A DNA stretch of 64,000 bases from Marthasterias glacialis (GCA_911728455.2 OU452231.1:12617838-12681837); one strand, 5' to 3'. Positions 14,101-26,548 are shown, numbered from the stretch's first letter. Numbers and translations are program-made. Notes: generated by a model not told the origin, from the letters alone.

Positions 14101-17100
14101 AAAAATTAGCTTGAAATCTGGTTCCTACCGGATTGAAAAATTACGAAGTTGGTAGTGCCATTTTTCTACCAATGGGAAACATGGGCACGTGATCAATGTG
14201 CAAGTTCAGTCTTTATCGGATGTTCACCGAAGAACAAACTAACTGCGCTGACTTGTTAGTAATTAGTAACTAGCCAATTTCTTGTCAGCTTGTCTGAGTG
14301 GCAATTAACATTTCGTTTTAACTAATACCATGTACATGGAACAAGCTAAATAGATCCACACCTCCCTGCACATTAGCTTAAGCAGGGCACCAGTGTGTCT
14401 AATAATTAGCATTGAAACCACACATGGGACATGTGAAAAGAAGAAACCACTTTGCCGCATAGGCTCAGCTCATGTCCACCATTAATTACCTCGGCCACAC
14501 AGAAAATATTAATTCTGTTTTTTTTTTAATACTAAATTCACAAACAGACTGTTGCAGCCTGTTTATTAATTAGCAAGAATTGTAATGTAGCTCTTGATCT
14601 AACAGCACCAATTAAAACAGTTAAAATTTGCCTCGTGCTGTATGATCTACATTAACCATCGTAAAATCCCTGCTCTGCTCTGAAATATTTTATAGAAAGG
14701 GTGATTAAATGCCATAGAATGTATTGAGTATTTTAATGCGTTGCAAACAGAAGGCCTTGGTACAGTTGATACGGGGGAAGAATGCTTGTCCTACAGTCCA
14801 CTTAACAAACACTTAAAATTGCCAATAATTCCCATGTCTGTGTGATGGACGGATTGAGGATATTTATATTCATTCCCTCTTATGGCGGAGGCCTTCTTGG
14901 GTAGCATTGCTGTACGTCAGTAGCATGCATGGCACCGACCGTGGCTAACATGTAGGCTGGATGGGAGTAACCGGTGCCCATCTCATTAAGGATTTTTGTT
15001 GCCGTTGCTTATTTAGGGATTGTCTTGACATTGCCATAATGCAGTGGCTAAATGGGTCGAACGAATTACGAAGGAGTTGCTCTGCTGGAACAGCTTGTAC
15101 CATGGGCTATTAGTTCGTCTAAAAATAGTTCATTCTCGTATAGCCTGTTATTTGTTTATTTGAAACGAAAGCAACATATTTTATTGTTGTTTGGTAATTT
15201 TCTTCAATTAGGACGTGCAATGTTTGATTATAATTTTGGTTTAATGGTGTTCAGATGTGTCAACCACGTCTTGTCTTCAAAAAGGTTCTGAAACAGTCTG
15301 TTTAAAGATGAGATATTCTAAGAGGTCTGGTTTCCCACCCTCTTATTTATTGACATGTTTTTAACTTATCAGTAAAAGGATTTGCAGAATACTAATTAAT
15401 TCATTATTTTTGTAGGGTGGCAACAATCAAATGATATTTTTGCTCCTACGTATTACAACAGTTGATTCTCGATTGATAGTATCTTGTAATTTTCGTTTGA
15501 AAAAGGCTCAATTTCTGAAAACAAAATGACAAGGAAAACATTCAAACGAATTGTGCGGCAGGACATTTTCTTTGCAGCAAATGGATGTTTGCATTCAGTA
15601 GGGTATGTTATTGCTTTTGTTGTTGTTGATGTGATGTTTATTTCCAACCACTCAGTTCTGTTTACATATGTTAGACCATATGTTTACAAAAGGCAAGGTT
15701 CATCTCGGTGTTGTTTCCCCTGGCTGATGAACTGGGCGACGTGGTAAACATTCAAACTAATGATTGAAGCAAAATTTACACAGTCTGCAAACTGACAAGA
15801 ATGCAGCACTCACACAAAATGCACGATGACGCCATCTACACATCCAAATTGTGAGATCTTGATAGTTTACATAGAGGTCAAGGAAATAGCTCATAAAATG
15901 ACACCAAAAATGGAAATTTTACCTCTCTAGAAAATCTTCACAACAAGGTGGTAATATTGGCAAGAAAAGAGCCAGATGGTCACTGGAAGTAGCGAGGTGT
16001 TATAGAACACCTTAAGTTTGAATGGGCTGAGGAAACACTGCAGGTTGAAAATGCTAACATGCTTTTGCAAATACATTGGCATTAAACATTCCATTCCACA
16101 AACTCAGGTTGTGAAAAAAAAATTGTAAAACCAAATTAAATTGTATAATTCTTCTTTTCAATATGTGTAATGAATTATAATGGTGCAGATAATGAAGAAA
16201 AAGTCAACTCTTTTGGAGAACATTTTATGAACAAATCTGTCTCTATTTGACAATTTTTGATAAACGTTTTCAATGGTACATGTACTTTACTTGTAGATCT
16301 AAGGATATAGGTTTGAGAAATTTATTTGATCTTGAAATCATTAAATCAGCGTTTTATTTTTTGTGATAAACATGCCTTTTTACATGTGTACTTGTACAAA
16401 AAAGTCTTCCGTCCAATATTCAAACTTAACAAATTTGAGTTGACTTTACGGTGCTGTTCAACTCATGTCACCTCACATCATCTTTGTGACTTACATTCCT
16501 AAAAACACAAATATACACACAATTTCATATCATAGATGTATAGTGTACTTAAAATCTAGCCATTTCAAAGATACATCTGGAGCATAATTAATGCACAGCG
16601 TTGAGCGTATCACAATTGTAATTACGTTGTTGTAGTTTTACCCCACCCCCCCAAAAAAAAAAAAAAGAGAAAAAAAAGAGGGATGTATTTGAACCTTCCA
16701 GCTCTGCCGTCTGTGTGGAATTAAAAAAAAAAAAAACTTTTCTCTGCTTTTCATGGCAAACAAGATGGGACACTCTCTAGGTTTTGCTACGGTGTATTGC
16801 GTTAAACAGGGATGAGATTCTTCAGGATATTTCCAGACTGCCAGATTTTACTAAATTATTGTTGTGGAATTTGTTTGTTTTGTTTCAATGTCATTAGCAT
16901 ACATCCAGACCCTTGTAAAGCCCTAACACATTATATCTACTGTATTTTGACTACACCAAGGTGATTGGCCCATCTACATTTAAGCACAGAATGCTGCCAT
17001 TGATACGGGTTATGGCGTGGTTGGTAGCCACCAAACCCCATCATTTGTGTTTTTGTGGATTTTTCATTTTCATCCATTCTCATCCCTGCTAAAATCAAAG

Positions 17101-20100
17101 AGTGTTTAAGCACATCGGTCTCTTCATTTCGGTGATCACAATTTTGTCAGTGTTAAAACTGTTACAGTTAGCCTGTGTGCAGAGCAAAATTTGTACAGTT
17201 GGTTTTATGCGTGTGTGTATATACAGCAGTCGCCAAAAGCGTGTTTTGGTGACTCTGGTGTAACATTTACTGACCCGAAACAATTTCCGAGAGCTACATG
17301 AAAACCAGTTGGTAACCAGCTTGTGATGTGTCATGGCCGAGTGGGTAAGAGCACCGGACTCAAGCTCTGGTGTTTCTAATCAGCAGAGTGTGGGTTTGAG
17401 TCCTGGTCGTGACACTTGTGTCCTTAAGCAAGACACTTAACCATTGTTGCTGCATCCTTCGATTGTGTCAAGAGAAGGGGTTTGCCCTGATGTTCCTGGT
17501 TTGTGCCACAGCACATTGTGAACCGTTACATGGTGCTATGTAAAGGAACGGGACTCATACTTCAAAACGCAACTCCACATACCTTGCAGGAAAAAACACT
17601 GAGCGCTTTGAGACGCCCATCGGGTGGGATAAAGCGCTATATAAGAACTGCATATTATTATTATTATTACATCTCTTAATTTGATTTTCACGTAATGGAA
17701 CTTCAGATATAGAATTTTATTAACATTATTGGATTAGTATGCTGCAGCGGTAACTAAGAATAGTTGATAATAATATAAGTGGACATTCTGTGGGTATTCA
17801 TAAAATCCACCATTTTGAAATTTCAAACCAAGCCAATAACTCAGTTGTTGGTCATAACAGCTACATCACTATGGTACAACAGAACTCACGAAAATGCTTC
17901 AACATCCGTGTGATGACCGAGGCCCAATTTCATAGAGCTGAAGAAAATAGTATAAATATTTTTTATTGTAAAGATTTTTGTAAATTTTTTATTGTCAAAT
18001 TCATTTTTTCTAAGGCATCATTTCAATCACAGCTTTTTAAAAAATATTATGTCTCGCTTCAAACACCCGGCCCATTTAAAAGTCATCCTTAGTTACACTA
18101 AGCATTGTGGTTAAACGGCAGTCACTCCCTTCGTATTTATTCCATTGTAACTTGATCGGTACCTCGCTGGATGGTGTCCCATCCCTTTTAGAAGCCTCAA
18201 ATCCCTGGATGAACGCGAGGGGTTGTGTTCACCGCAGAATGCCATGGATATCCTCGGGCAAAATCTGTTTTTCCAGGTGCGGCAGGGCTCAAAAGAACAA
18301 ATCGAGATGCTCAATTTTTTTTTTCTGAGATAAATTACGTCAAAGTGTTTTTCAGGTTGGAGTGTCTCTGCACATTTTAAAAATCAAGTTTTGGCTGTCA
18401 TTAAAATAGGCTGTTTGTATTTATATGTGACACAATCTTCAATAAAGACAAAATGAGGCACTCACTTCGTTAACATCAAACAAGGCATTTTTTTTGACTT
18501 TACCACACAGGAAGGGGAAAAAAAACAGTTCCATAATAAATAGTCTTTGTACTGACTGTATATTTCTACCCAACTGTTACCTTTAAATTTACCAGTTTGA
18601 CAGCAATTTTTGCCAAGTGGCCTTGGATGCATAATTAGTATTGTTGTGAGATAAATATTTTCACTCATAACTGAAGGTATGATTTCCAGGCATCCACAAT
18701 CATAATTTTCATTCAAACTTAGAATTTGTTTGCTGACAGATTTTGAAATGTAAATGAAACAAAAACAATAATTATTTGATCTGGATTTTGTTCGTTGGCA
18801 ACAGACCATCACTATAGGATGAGGCTTAGTCCCTTATTCACAGGTACCTTTTTACATGCCCAATGAAGCACCAGGCTATTTTCCCTGCCAGCCTCAGTGT
18901 GGTTATACAGTATTTGTATGGGAGGTTAAAAACAAAAACAAGATGGCTGCGTGGTGATAGTTTAACGGCAGCACTCTTAGCATGTGTTTGTATGACTCAC
19001 GTACTTCTCAATGCATGGCCGATGCAAGTAAAGCATGATGGTGCACGAGAATAGGGTCTTAAAGATGCAACACTTTTTTTTTCTTAATTTTTATTTTCAA
19101 ACCCTCAGATTATTTTGTGATTTTAAAAGGGGTAGCAATAATTAAAACCTAAATTAAAAGAGGGATTGTATAACTATTTATTTGGGACAAACAAAGTGGA
19201 GTTGATAATAAGTTGTTCATTAGCCGCTATATAAGCAGTTTTTGTTTGGAACAAACAAGTTTAAATATTACACCCTTTTTTTTTAAACGGAGTAATTATT
19301 TTGAGTGAAACTTTCCGACTTGAAATCATAATTTAGGATATTTTAAAGCTGAGCAGGTTGAAACTCAAACCTTTGCCACCACATCCTACACTTTATGCGC
19401 CGTTCACATTCTTAAAACATTGGTTGAAGCTTCCCTGTCAAATGAAATAAAATTTTTGACAGAATAATTGTAACAGTTTTTCATGTTGGGATTCTGAATT
19501 CTCACACACACACCCTCACAAACGTAGACTTATGGGGTATCCTTTTGTTAGTTCTATTATCCCTTTTCTAAAGAATGTGGGGTCCAATTGTTCCTATTGA
19601 ATTTACCTTGTGGGGTCCATTGTTCTATTGTTCTCAGGACCCCGCAAGTGCACGTTTACAAACCCACACACACACGCACAAAATAACGACAAGAACAATA
19701 TGGCATCTCTAAGGCAGAGGCAACTAGAGACGCTATCAGTACTGACAGTCAAAATGACCCGATGTGAATTCATTACGAGGTGAAAGCGCCTTAACAGCGC
19801 TGCATGTAATTGCCATTGTAAATGCATTTATTCATGTCTTGTCTTAAAGAGAAAGTATGGCGTAACCAGATGGGGATGGGGGGGGGCTGAACACGCTTCC
19901 TGCTCAGAACCCTTGGCCACCCTCAATTCCCCCTCCTGAATGAAATTGAAGAAAGAAAACTAGGAATATTAATTAATACTGTATTAAACCATATATTAGT
20001 ACCAAGTTAGTTTTCAAGTCATCTACATGTATGTACGTGTAATAAAACCTGCTTTTTAAATCACCAAAGCTTAAATACGATGGCAACAGCCTGGCCAGGT

Positions 20101-21305
20101 GTACTGGTTTTCCTGATTTTGTGAAAATAATCATACTTGATTGTATTGATTGCGAGCTGCTAACAGCCTCGGCTCAAACGGTTTGCCAAGTTCTTGGAAA
20201 ATGCTGAGCGTTAGTGCAGAATTACTAATCAAAAGGAACAAAACCCTAGAGCCTTGGGGTATATCTGCTGCTACTAGTTTGCATATAGTCTTTTTGAATC
20301 ATGATGGAAAAAAAACATTGTTAGACTTTACTTTATTCTTTAGATTTTACATTGATAGTGCAATGCTTCGGCTTTACTCTCTTTGAATCAAGATAAGGCA
20401 TAACAATGTTGACAAAACTGTTACTTTTGGGGCACTATACTCTTCTGGAATTGTTGATTCTAAGTTGATAATACCTGTCAAAATTACTGCTGCTGGTAGA
20501 TTTTGTTTTGAATGAAGAGGTAAAACGTCGGCATGGTTGTTCAAAGATGCTGCTGTTGATGTGCTTAATTTTTTTTTTGATCAGCTGGTATTGAGCATAC
20601 AACTTCTACCTTAGGTGGGTCTACTCTTTGAAACAAGATGCACAAAAACTGTGAACTTTAACTCCCCTCCCCCCTTAAAAAAACAACAGGGTCGACCATT
20701 GAGTTTTTTCTGTTGTTAGAAAATGTCATTTAACATGGATTGGAACTGTAGTTTTAGTTTGAATTTGAAGTGAGATGATGATACTCATCAACTACGAGTT
20801 GGAAATGTTATTCTAATCCTGCAAAACTCCCGAGTTGCTTCATGCCCACATGCAGTACTCCTATGCCGACTTAAAATCCTAACGAAGGACGGAGGGATAA
20901 ACATATTATAGACGGGCATAAATTTGACGAGTGGCTACTTGATAAAACTAACTGACATGAGGGAGTGTATGAAAGAGAAATGTGGAAGTGTCGCTTCTGT
21001 TTTGATTAAAGGCATAATACTTGCAAAGTTTAAGTGTATAAATGTATGAGTCAAAACTATAAACATTGACACGAAGGATGGTACATACAAATGGTCTGTG
21101 TTTGATATTTAGACTAGAGTCATTTTTATTGGTAAAATATTCACGCACATCATCTCAACTCTCTCTCTCTCCATCTCTTTATCCATTATTTTTCTTTCTT
21201 TTCCTTGGCTTCCCCGGATCTCCTTATAATCCAGGTATCGTGGACACTGTCATGAACTTTTTCACGCCACTCACAGAGAAAATTGGCAGCTTTTTCGGCA
21301 AGTAA
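5030..21305 (+). CDS. cplx: Complexin, spliced, first coding exon not found
   Basis: Complexin is a small cytosolic neuronal protein that binds the assembled SNARE bundle and both clamps and promotes calcium-triggered synaptic vesicle fusion. Three coding exons join in frame: 5030-5190, 7027-7162 and 21235-21305, with phases 1/0, 0/1 and 1/stop. They encode 121 complete codons plus one codon shared with the missing first exon. An acidic, Glu-rich accessory helix leads into the SNARE-binding central helix with the family core KMEAEREVERQRIREKYGLK; the conserved Lys-Tyr pair spans the first exon junction. A basic and then acidic linker follows (RKKKTPAEMQAAM, then a Glu run). The C-terminus (IVDTVMNFFTPLTEKIGSFF) is a predicted membrane-binding amphipathic helix that matches the family's ESILDTV-type tail. 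It ends without a CAAX box. The family normally has a short N-terminal exon before this; none was recognised in 1-5029. The last intron is about 14 kb. Confidence 0.92.
5352..5613. repeat. TIR element in complexin intron
   Basis: Ends are inverted: AAAGATTAGAGAGCGCCGA at the left against the inverse of TTGGCGCTCTATAATCTTT at the right, with further matching (AAGATGGGGAACT) inside. TATAACC stands on both sides (5345-5351 and 5614-5620) and is a plausible target-site duplication. No coding capacity, so this is a MITE. Confidence 0.65.
6530..6915 (+). repeat. tRNA-derived SINE, family A
   Basis: The tRNA-Ser/Leu-like head (GGATAAGAACACCGGACTC ... GGTTCGAGTCCC) is followed by GTGACACTTGTGTCCTTAAG and the long family body ending in CTTTGAGACGCCCATGGGG and GAACTGCATATTA. 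It starts slightly inside the head, a 5' truncation. Confidence 0.75.
7027..7162 (+). CDS. cplx: Complexin exon: end of central helix and linker
   Basis: A strong acceptor (TGTGTTTCAG) opens directly on TATGGC, giving YGLKKK, the end of the SNARE-binding helix. The exon finishes in a run of Glu codons and a GTGTGC donor in phase 1. Confidence 0.93.
8274..8505. repeat. Two-copy tandem repeat, period 125
   Basis: TGGTCATTATTTATGACTAA starts at 8274 and again at 8399; both units continue through ATGAGTCTCTTATTCC, TTCATGAACGAGATCAATGC and TAGATTTTA. The second unit is slightly shorter. It lies in the last complexin intron. Confidence 0.75.
9022..9200 (+). repeat. tRNA-derived SINE
   Basis: The head has an A-box-like TGGTCTAGTTGGTAAGAC and a perfect B-box GGTTCGAATCC. 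A tRNA-unrelated body follows (AAAGTACCGAGTATACAGTG), then an A-rich tail. No acceptor-stem pairing, so this is not a tRNA gene. Confidence 0.7.
10451..10618. repeat. GGGCCCAATTTCATAGAGCT element (copy 1)
   Basis: A non-coding element with internal blocks TAGAGCTGCTTAAGCA, AAGGTTACCAGC(C/T)AAAA, GACTGGTATCCTGCT and TTGCTTAGCAGAAAA. Complete copies end in the inverse of the first block (see 29313), so it is a terminal-inverted-repeat element. This copy sits in the last complexin intron. A partial copy follows at about 10622-10700. Confidence 0.65.
11442..11600. repeat. GGGCCCAATTT element (copy 2)
   Basis: Degraded first block (GGGCCTAATTTAATGAAGCT) and clear GACTGGTTCCCTGC and CTCAGCAGAACAAAAATTGC blocks. 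It directly precedes a family B SINE. Confidence 0.6.
11613..11964 (+). repeat. tRNA-derived SINE, family B
   Basis: The head GTGTCGTGGCCGAGTGGTTA and B-box GGTTCGAGTCCC are followed by a body unlike family A: TACAGCC/TAGAGCCTTCTGCTC, CCAGGCTTCTGATAG, GGCGACTTCCATAAAAAAAA. It shares only the head and the GACACTTGTGTCCTTGAG block with family A, so the two families probably share a source head. Confidence 0.75.
12977..13298. repeat. Two GGGCCCAATTT elements back to back (copies 3 and 4)
   Basis: The first runs 12977-13102 and lacks its second half. The second runs about 13097-13298 and is near complete, with both terminal blocks (TTATAGAGCTGCTTAAGC and AAGAAATTGGGCTC). They share the boundary GGGCTC. 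Confidence 0.65.
13786..13890. repeat. Tandem CAAGTC-rich repeat
   Basis: Units of CAAGTCATTTTTTGCAAGTC, with variants TCAAGTCAAGTCACAAGTC, repeat about three times. Overlapping open frames here only reflect the repeat. Confidence 0.6.
17325..17670 (+). repeat. tRNA-derived SINE, family A, best-preserved + copy
   Basis: It opens with GTGTCATGGCCGAGTGGG, has a B-box GGTTTGAGTCC and the GTGACACTTGTGTCC block, and ends in GCGCTATATAAGAACTGCAT and an (ATT)n tail. The internal part is shorter than in the 6530 copy by a deletion. It lies in the last complexin intron. Confidence 0.75.
21235..21305 (+). CDS. cplx: Complexin last coding exon
   Basis: A pyrimidine-rich tract and CCAG acceptor precede GTATCGTGG. 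The phase 1 entry rebuilds a Gly codon. The 22 codons that follow give an amphipathic, Phe-rich helix and a TAA stop at 21303. The hydrophobic face (I, V, M, F, F, L, I, F, F) fits the curvature-sensing C-terminal motif of complexins. No prenylation motif is present, so this is the non-CAAX type of tail. Confidence 0.9.
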
Positions 21306-24300
21306 GGCACGGGCAGTAATTTAGTGGTTCTGTAGCATATTGCATTCACAACACATTATACGCTGTTTGCCAACTCCATGGATTGGCTTCTGCATCCCTA
21401 TCGTAGCATTTTTTGTTGACCTCTGTTTTAGATTCACTCCTGTTTTGACTTTTCCTTTGCTGTCACTGCATGTTGTAACAATGGTGGATTATATTTTGCC
21501 GTGTGGCAGTTTTTGTTCCATGGCTGTGCAAAACTGGCACCCAATTACTTTTTGTTGGGGCTACATTTTGTTTGCTTGATGATTTCTGTTTATTTTCACT
21601 TCAGCATCTAAGTGTGTTAGCTGTGATTTAATTTTCTATTGGTATCTTTTTGTTTTGATAAATGTTATGAGAAATGCACCTGAACAGATTATATAACACT
21701 ACTGCGTTTTTGTTTCACACGAAGAAAATCTTGAGCAATTCTTTTGGATTTTTTTTTTTTTGCACCAGGGTTTGAACACAAAACATTTTAGTTTTGAGTC
21801 ATTTATCATTTTTTAAAAGTATCTGACAGATCTTATCAACTCCAATCCTAGCCCAGTTACTAACATTACTGCTCCAGAGTTTGGGGACCAAAATGATAAC
21901 AGGAACACAAAATAAAAACGGAGAAGACGAATTGTGATTGCACTTAATTTGTCAGTGATAGGTGTAATATTATACAAACAGAATCCTTTGTTTCTACAAA
22001 TGTAGCTCCGATTTTTTTTTTTTTTACATTTAGGATTTTTTTTTTACATTTAGTCCAAGACCCCTACCATATCCTCCCAAGTACTCCGTTTTATTATGAT
22101 AACTCAACTCACAAATGTTTGGACTTGGATAAGATTGGTATGCCTGGCCCGATTATTAATTGGGCCTGCAGTCCCAAATCCAACAAAAGCAGACAACTTC
22201 CTGACTATAGGGCTTTGGAGAACTTTGGACTGTTCAGGTTTTAATGAAGACATTAACTAACACTAAAAAAATAAGTGCATACAAAAACATGTAAAAACTT
22301 GCCCCTGCTACTTTTCAACGGAAATGAATTGTTTGGAGGCATAGTGGGATGACTGTTTTGTTTATTTCTATAAAAATGTTTTGGTGTGAAGAACGCAGCA
22401 CACCCAAATTAACTTCTTTGTTCATTTGGAACTAACTTTTACGATGTTACTCCAAGTAGTATCTTGGACATACCATTGCAGACAATGCATTATTACTTTT
22501 TGAACTGCCATTGAGTGTAACTTTTTTCCCCGTCTCCTTGTGCAAAAGTCTTACCTGTCTGAATCCTATCTTGGATTCTTCTGTGTGGGATTGTCAGACG
22601 TCTGACATTTGGGATTGTCAGACGTCTGACAATTTACATTCCATGCATTGGTTATTTTGGCCGAGAATCCTTGGATGGATTTGCCAAAGAATACATCTTT
22701 TCTCTCCTCTAACACTACCAAGCATGTTCATGTGGACTTAATCCTCTCTGTTCTTTTTAGTATACCCTGTGTGCAATTTCCATTGAGATTTGTATACGAA
22801 CATCCTGTGAGCCCATAACCAATTTGTCTTCGTCTGAATTTTCCGATTTTGTTATCCGATGGCATTCTTCACGCATATTGCATTTTTGGGTTTTTTTGCA
22901 CGGCATCTCTGATACACCATAGGAATAAGATTTATGTCCTTCGATGAATCTGATCAAAATATGCAAACCGTGTGTAACTTTCTTTACGCATTCATTAATA
23001 GCTAAACACTTTATGATATTCACCATAGTTAGACTCTGTAATGTTGATATTTTTCTGTGTAGTTTAACTCAAGTGGATGCAATGCCATTTATACAAAAAG
23101 TCCTCCAACTATAATGATACCATAAATGAAAGAAAAGCCATGCAACAGTGCCAGTGCGGAGATAAGAATGTGCAAATTATAGGAAACAAATCAACTGATG
23201 TATGATTCCAAGATTTGCTGATTAATAAGTTATAACTATTTTTGGTAGTTCTGCCATAAACTTACTAGCATAACTAATGATTAACTAATCATTCAAGTAA
23301 CAGTTTTTACCAGTCTGGTTGAAGTCAGTAACAAGTTAAGGAATACACAGCGTGTTATCAACCATTAATAATGGTCACCATTTTGTATGGTTTCTATGGG
23401 ACTTAATGCCTGCCATGTTCAAGCTATGGAGTTAAACATGGACCATGTGAAGTTTTAAATTAACCAAGTTTTAAAATTCTGTACTGAACTTTCTTTATTC
23501 AATAGTTTGAGTTACCGAGATGCAGTTAATCGCATTAATTATTTTCTCCAAATACTCTGTTTTATTTCGTTCTGAATTTTGTTTTTTAATAAGCGAAAGG
23601 AAGTTCTACGTTTATACTGTACTTAAAGTAGTACTCAATTTAAAACCTGTACATGAATGCTATGGAGTAAATGTTATAAAAAATATTACTGAAGTTTTAA
23701 GTTCTATGGAGACCTTCATTTTGTTAGTATTTAATACATATCTATATATAATATTTATAAAATGAAATAAATCTATATCAATTGTAATATACTAGTTTCG
23801 ATATATAGGAAAGTGCAAATTGATGTTAGTGTTTGTAAAACATAGCATAAAACAGTCGTCGTATATCATTCCAACATATTCATTCAAATTTTAATTACTC
23901 GTAGTTATTTTAAACCAAAGAAAGAGTTGCAGTGTCTGCATGCAACACTTCAAGTGTTTCTTACCACTTGTGTGACTATCATAAGTTATAAGAATACTCT
24001 ATCTGAGCTATGGTGTTATTTACTAGGATCTTTCCTCGTTGAATCAAAGTCCGACGCTGCGGTTTATTTATGGCAACTCAAAACCCCAAATCCATGCTCA
24101 CTGCAGTTTAACTGAGCAGTAAAATTGAAACGGAATCCGGAAGAACCTGCAAGAGGTTAATTTTGACGGCTCTGGGTGGTTTGGGACTGAGGACAGTCCA
24201 ATAGTTTTTTGTGTCTTGGTCAGAGGCTTTGCATAAAATAGAAATGAAGTTTATTGCTTGTTGCACTTGAGGCCCATAATACTTGACTTGGTCAACATAA

Positions 24301-25009
24301 ATTCAACTCATCTCGCTAGTAACTGACAACATTCCTTTCTGAGATTTCAGTGTAGAAACTTTGAAAGCTAACCACTCTGCTGATCTCTCGTTTCTCCTTC
24401 GTAAGCATTTTATTTTGTATTTTTATACAAAAATTAATATTCTTGTTTTGAGTTCTGTAAGTGAAGAGCTACTTATTACAGCAATGAAGCCAATGAACAA
24501 CCTTTAGTCAAGCACTCCACTATATGCAGGGACCCACTTGTATTTCAAAGTGCAGCTTACGGATGCACTCTCTCCACCTAATATTACACGGTTAGCTCGG
24601 AGTTCCTGTGCGAAATGCACGCAAGCACACAAGCCAAGATTATGTTCTAACTAATGAAATACATTGAAAAATTTTGCCCCGGATTAATTTTGCATTGCAC
24701 TAGGCAGTCTTTTGGTCAGAGAAAATGTTTGTATCAGTTAATTTTACTTTGTTAGTAGGGTGGAAACAATTTTGTTTGGTAACTGCGTCAAAGTCATATG
24801 ATGAGTTATGTGCAAGGTTGTGTCTTTGTTAAAACTTTCAGATGTTAGCACAAAACCAATGGAGTGAGATATACAACCTTCTAACATAGAGCAAATTGTG
24901 CATTTACAAATGTGCAAGATACCAGTTTTGACCAAACTGATCTACAACCTTTTTAGCACTTGGAAGAAACCAGTAGTGGCTGTTGTGAATCCTAGCTTTG
25001 AGTTGTTTA

Positions 25010-25105
25010 CCATAGTGGAAAACTACAGTGGAAACTAAAGTGGAAAACTGATACTGGAAACCATAGTGGGAAACCACTTATTTGGAAAACCACCAGTGGA
25101 AACTT
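25010..25105. repeat. Diverged AGTGGAAAC minisatellite
   Basis: About seven units of 13-16 bases share the core AGTGGAAAC(C/T) (for example CATAGTGGAAAAC, CTACAGTGGAAAC, TAAAGTGGAAAAC). Spacing and sequence are irregular, so the array is old. Confidence 0.6.
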
Positions 25106-25281
25106 TGTGAAGGCATTAGTGGTAAACCACAAATAGATGCTACTGACATGTATGGTCTCTTACAGAACCAATTATCAAGCTGTCACCATCTTGGTCATGT
25201 TCCTTGTATCCAATAACAGTAACAAATGCTAATATTTATTGTATAAGAAGGAACCAGACTATTTCTCCTCCAGCCTCGTTT

Positions 25282-25420
25282 TGGCTGTATTGATTTGAAT
25301 GGGATACATTCAAGATGGCCGCACCATGATAAAGGTCTTTACTACTTAATTTAAATAACCCTTTTTTATCATGGTGGCCATCTTGTTTTCTACCCATTTA
25401 CATCAATGTAACCAAATTGT
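25282..25420. repeat. TIR element with AAGATGGCCG arms
   Basis: Left TTCAAGATGGCCGCACCATG ATAAA is answered by the inverse TTTATCATGGTGGCCATCTTG, and the outer parts GAATGGGATACATT and CTACCCATTTACATC also pair. The centre is about 30 bases. Confidence 0.65.
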
Positions 25421-26023
25421 GGCTGGAAGAGCAGAATAGTCTGAGTCCTCTTTGGTATGATGGGAATCTGTACTCCGTATTGCTCAAACACACATGGTTC
25501 AAGACAAAGACATTGGCATAGATGACTCTTACATAGAACTAACAAAATTACTAACACTCTGACCACGACAGTCAAGCCCAAATTAGCTGTTGACTTTTCT
25601 CTTGTAATGAGTCGGTTCGATTCCTTGACTTCAAATAGTTAAGATCTATGTAAACATGCAAGTGCTTTAGATCTTCCTTCCAAATCAATTTAAGTGGGAA
25701 AATGATTTTGCTTTTATCCTACACTGAAAAAGTTTCCCTAAAACTATCAAAGGAAGTTTGTTTTAGTGGAATTAAGTAATAACGTGCAATAATATTGTTA
25801 CTAATTGTTTCTAATATCATTTTTCACAATGAACTTAATGTGTATAATTTTAAAAGTAAATGTCATGTCTTAATTTATTTTATGTATAGCATTGTACATT
25901 TATTATGTACAATAAATAAAAAAAAAAAACAGTGATTTGTGAGAAAATAAATTGTCTCTATAATGAAGAAATGTATTAGATTGTAGTGTGCTGTGAATTA
26001 TTTTAAAACAGAAAATGAGATAG

Positions 26024-26354
26024 CGTTGTGTGCCCGGCAAAAGGACATAAGGGAAAGTTCCCGGTAAAAGGCCGTAAGTAATTTATGTTAAAATTTGTGT
26101 TTCAAGAATTATGAGCGGGAAAGTTTGGTAAATTTGTTGCCATGCAAAAGTCATTCTAGAAAGGTTAAATTCTGCATGGGAAATGGGGAAACATGTCTTC
26201 AGGGTAATTCTAGCAAAAACAAAACTAACAAAAATGACATATTTTTCATGTCAGGAGTCATTTTGTTGCTTACTTCCTTTTGTTACTGGGACGAACTACT
26301 TTATGTTCCCGGCAAAAGGGCGTAGGGTTACGCCCTTTTGCCGGGCACACGACG
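26024..26354. repeat. TIR element with CCCGGCAAAAGG motif
   Basis: The ends CGTTGTGTGCCCGGCAAAAG and CTTTTGCCGGGCACACGACG are inverted copies. Just inside the right end, CCCGGCAAAAGGGCGTA and TACGCCCTTTTGCCGGG form a perfect local palindrome; another CCCGGTAAAAGGCCG lies near the left end. An overlapping 76-codon open frame has no recognisable product. Confidence 0.65.
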
Positions 26355-26548
26355 ATAGTTTGATCCCTCCACAGACTGTCGAGTGACAAAGTCCCAGTTG
26401 GCTATTGACGCCTTGCACGCACGTCACATGTGGCAACTTTTTATTTATTTATTTATTTATCTTTAGAACTGTCTTTATAGAAGGTAACCCATCCAGCAAT
26501 GCTGATCATTTTGGGCCCTCTTATTAGAAGAAATATTTGAAAAACAAT

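Larger units (their letters stand above)
7163..21234. other. Last complexin intron, 14 kb
   Basis: Holds SINEs (9022, 11613, 17325), GGGCCCAATTT elements (10451, 11442, 12977), tandem repeats (8274, 13786) and long AT-rich stretches. Open frames up to 116 codons on both strands have low-complexity, AT-driven composition and no splice context, so none is called. Confidence 0.5.

Noticed and set aside
22757..23026. 89-codon minus-strand open frame
   Set aside because: No recognisable domain and no flanking splice sites in phase; could be a retrocopy fragment, but unsupported.
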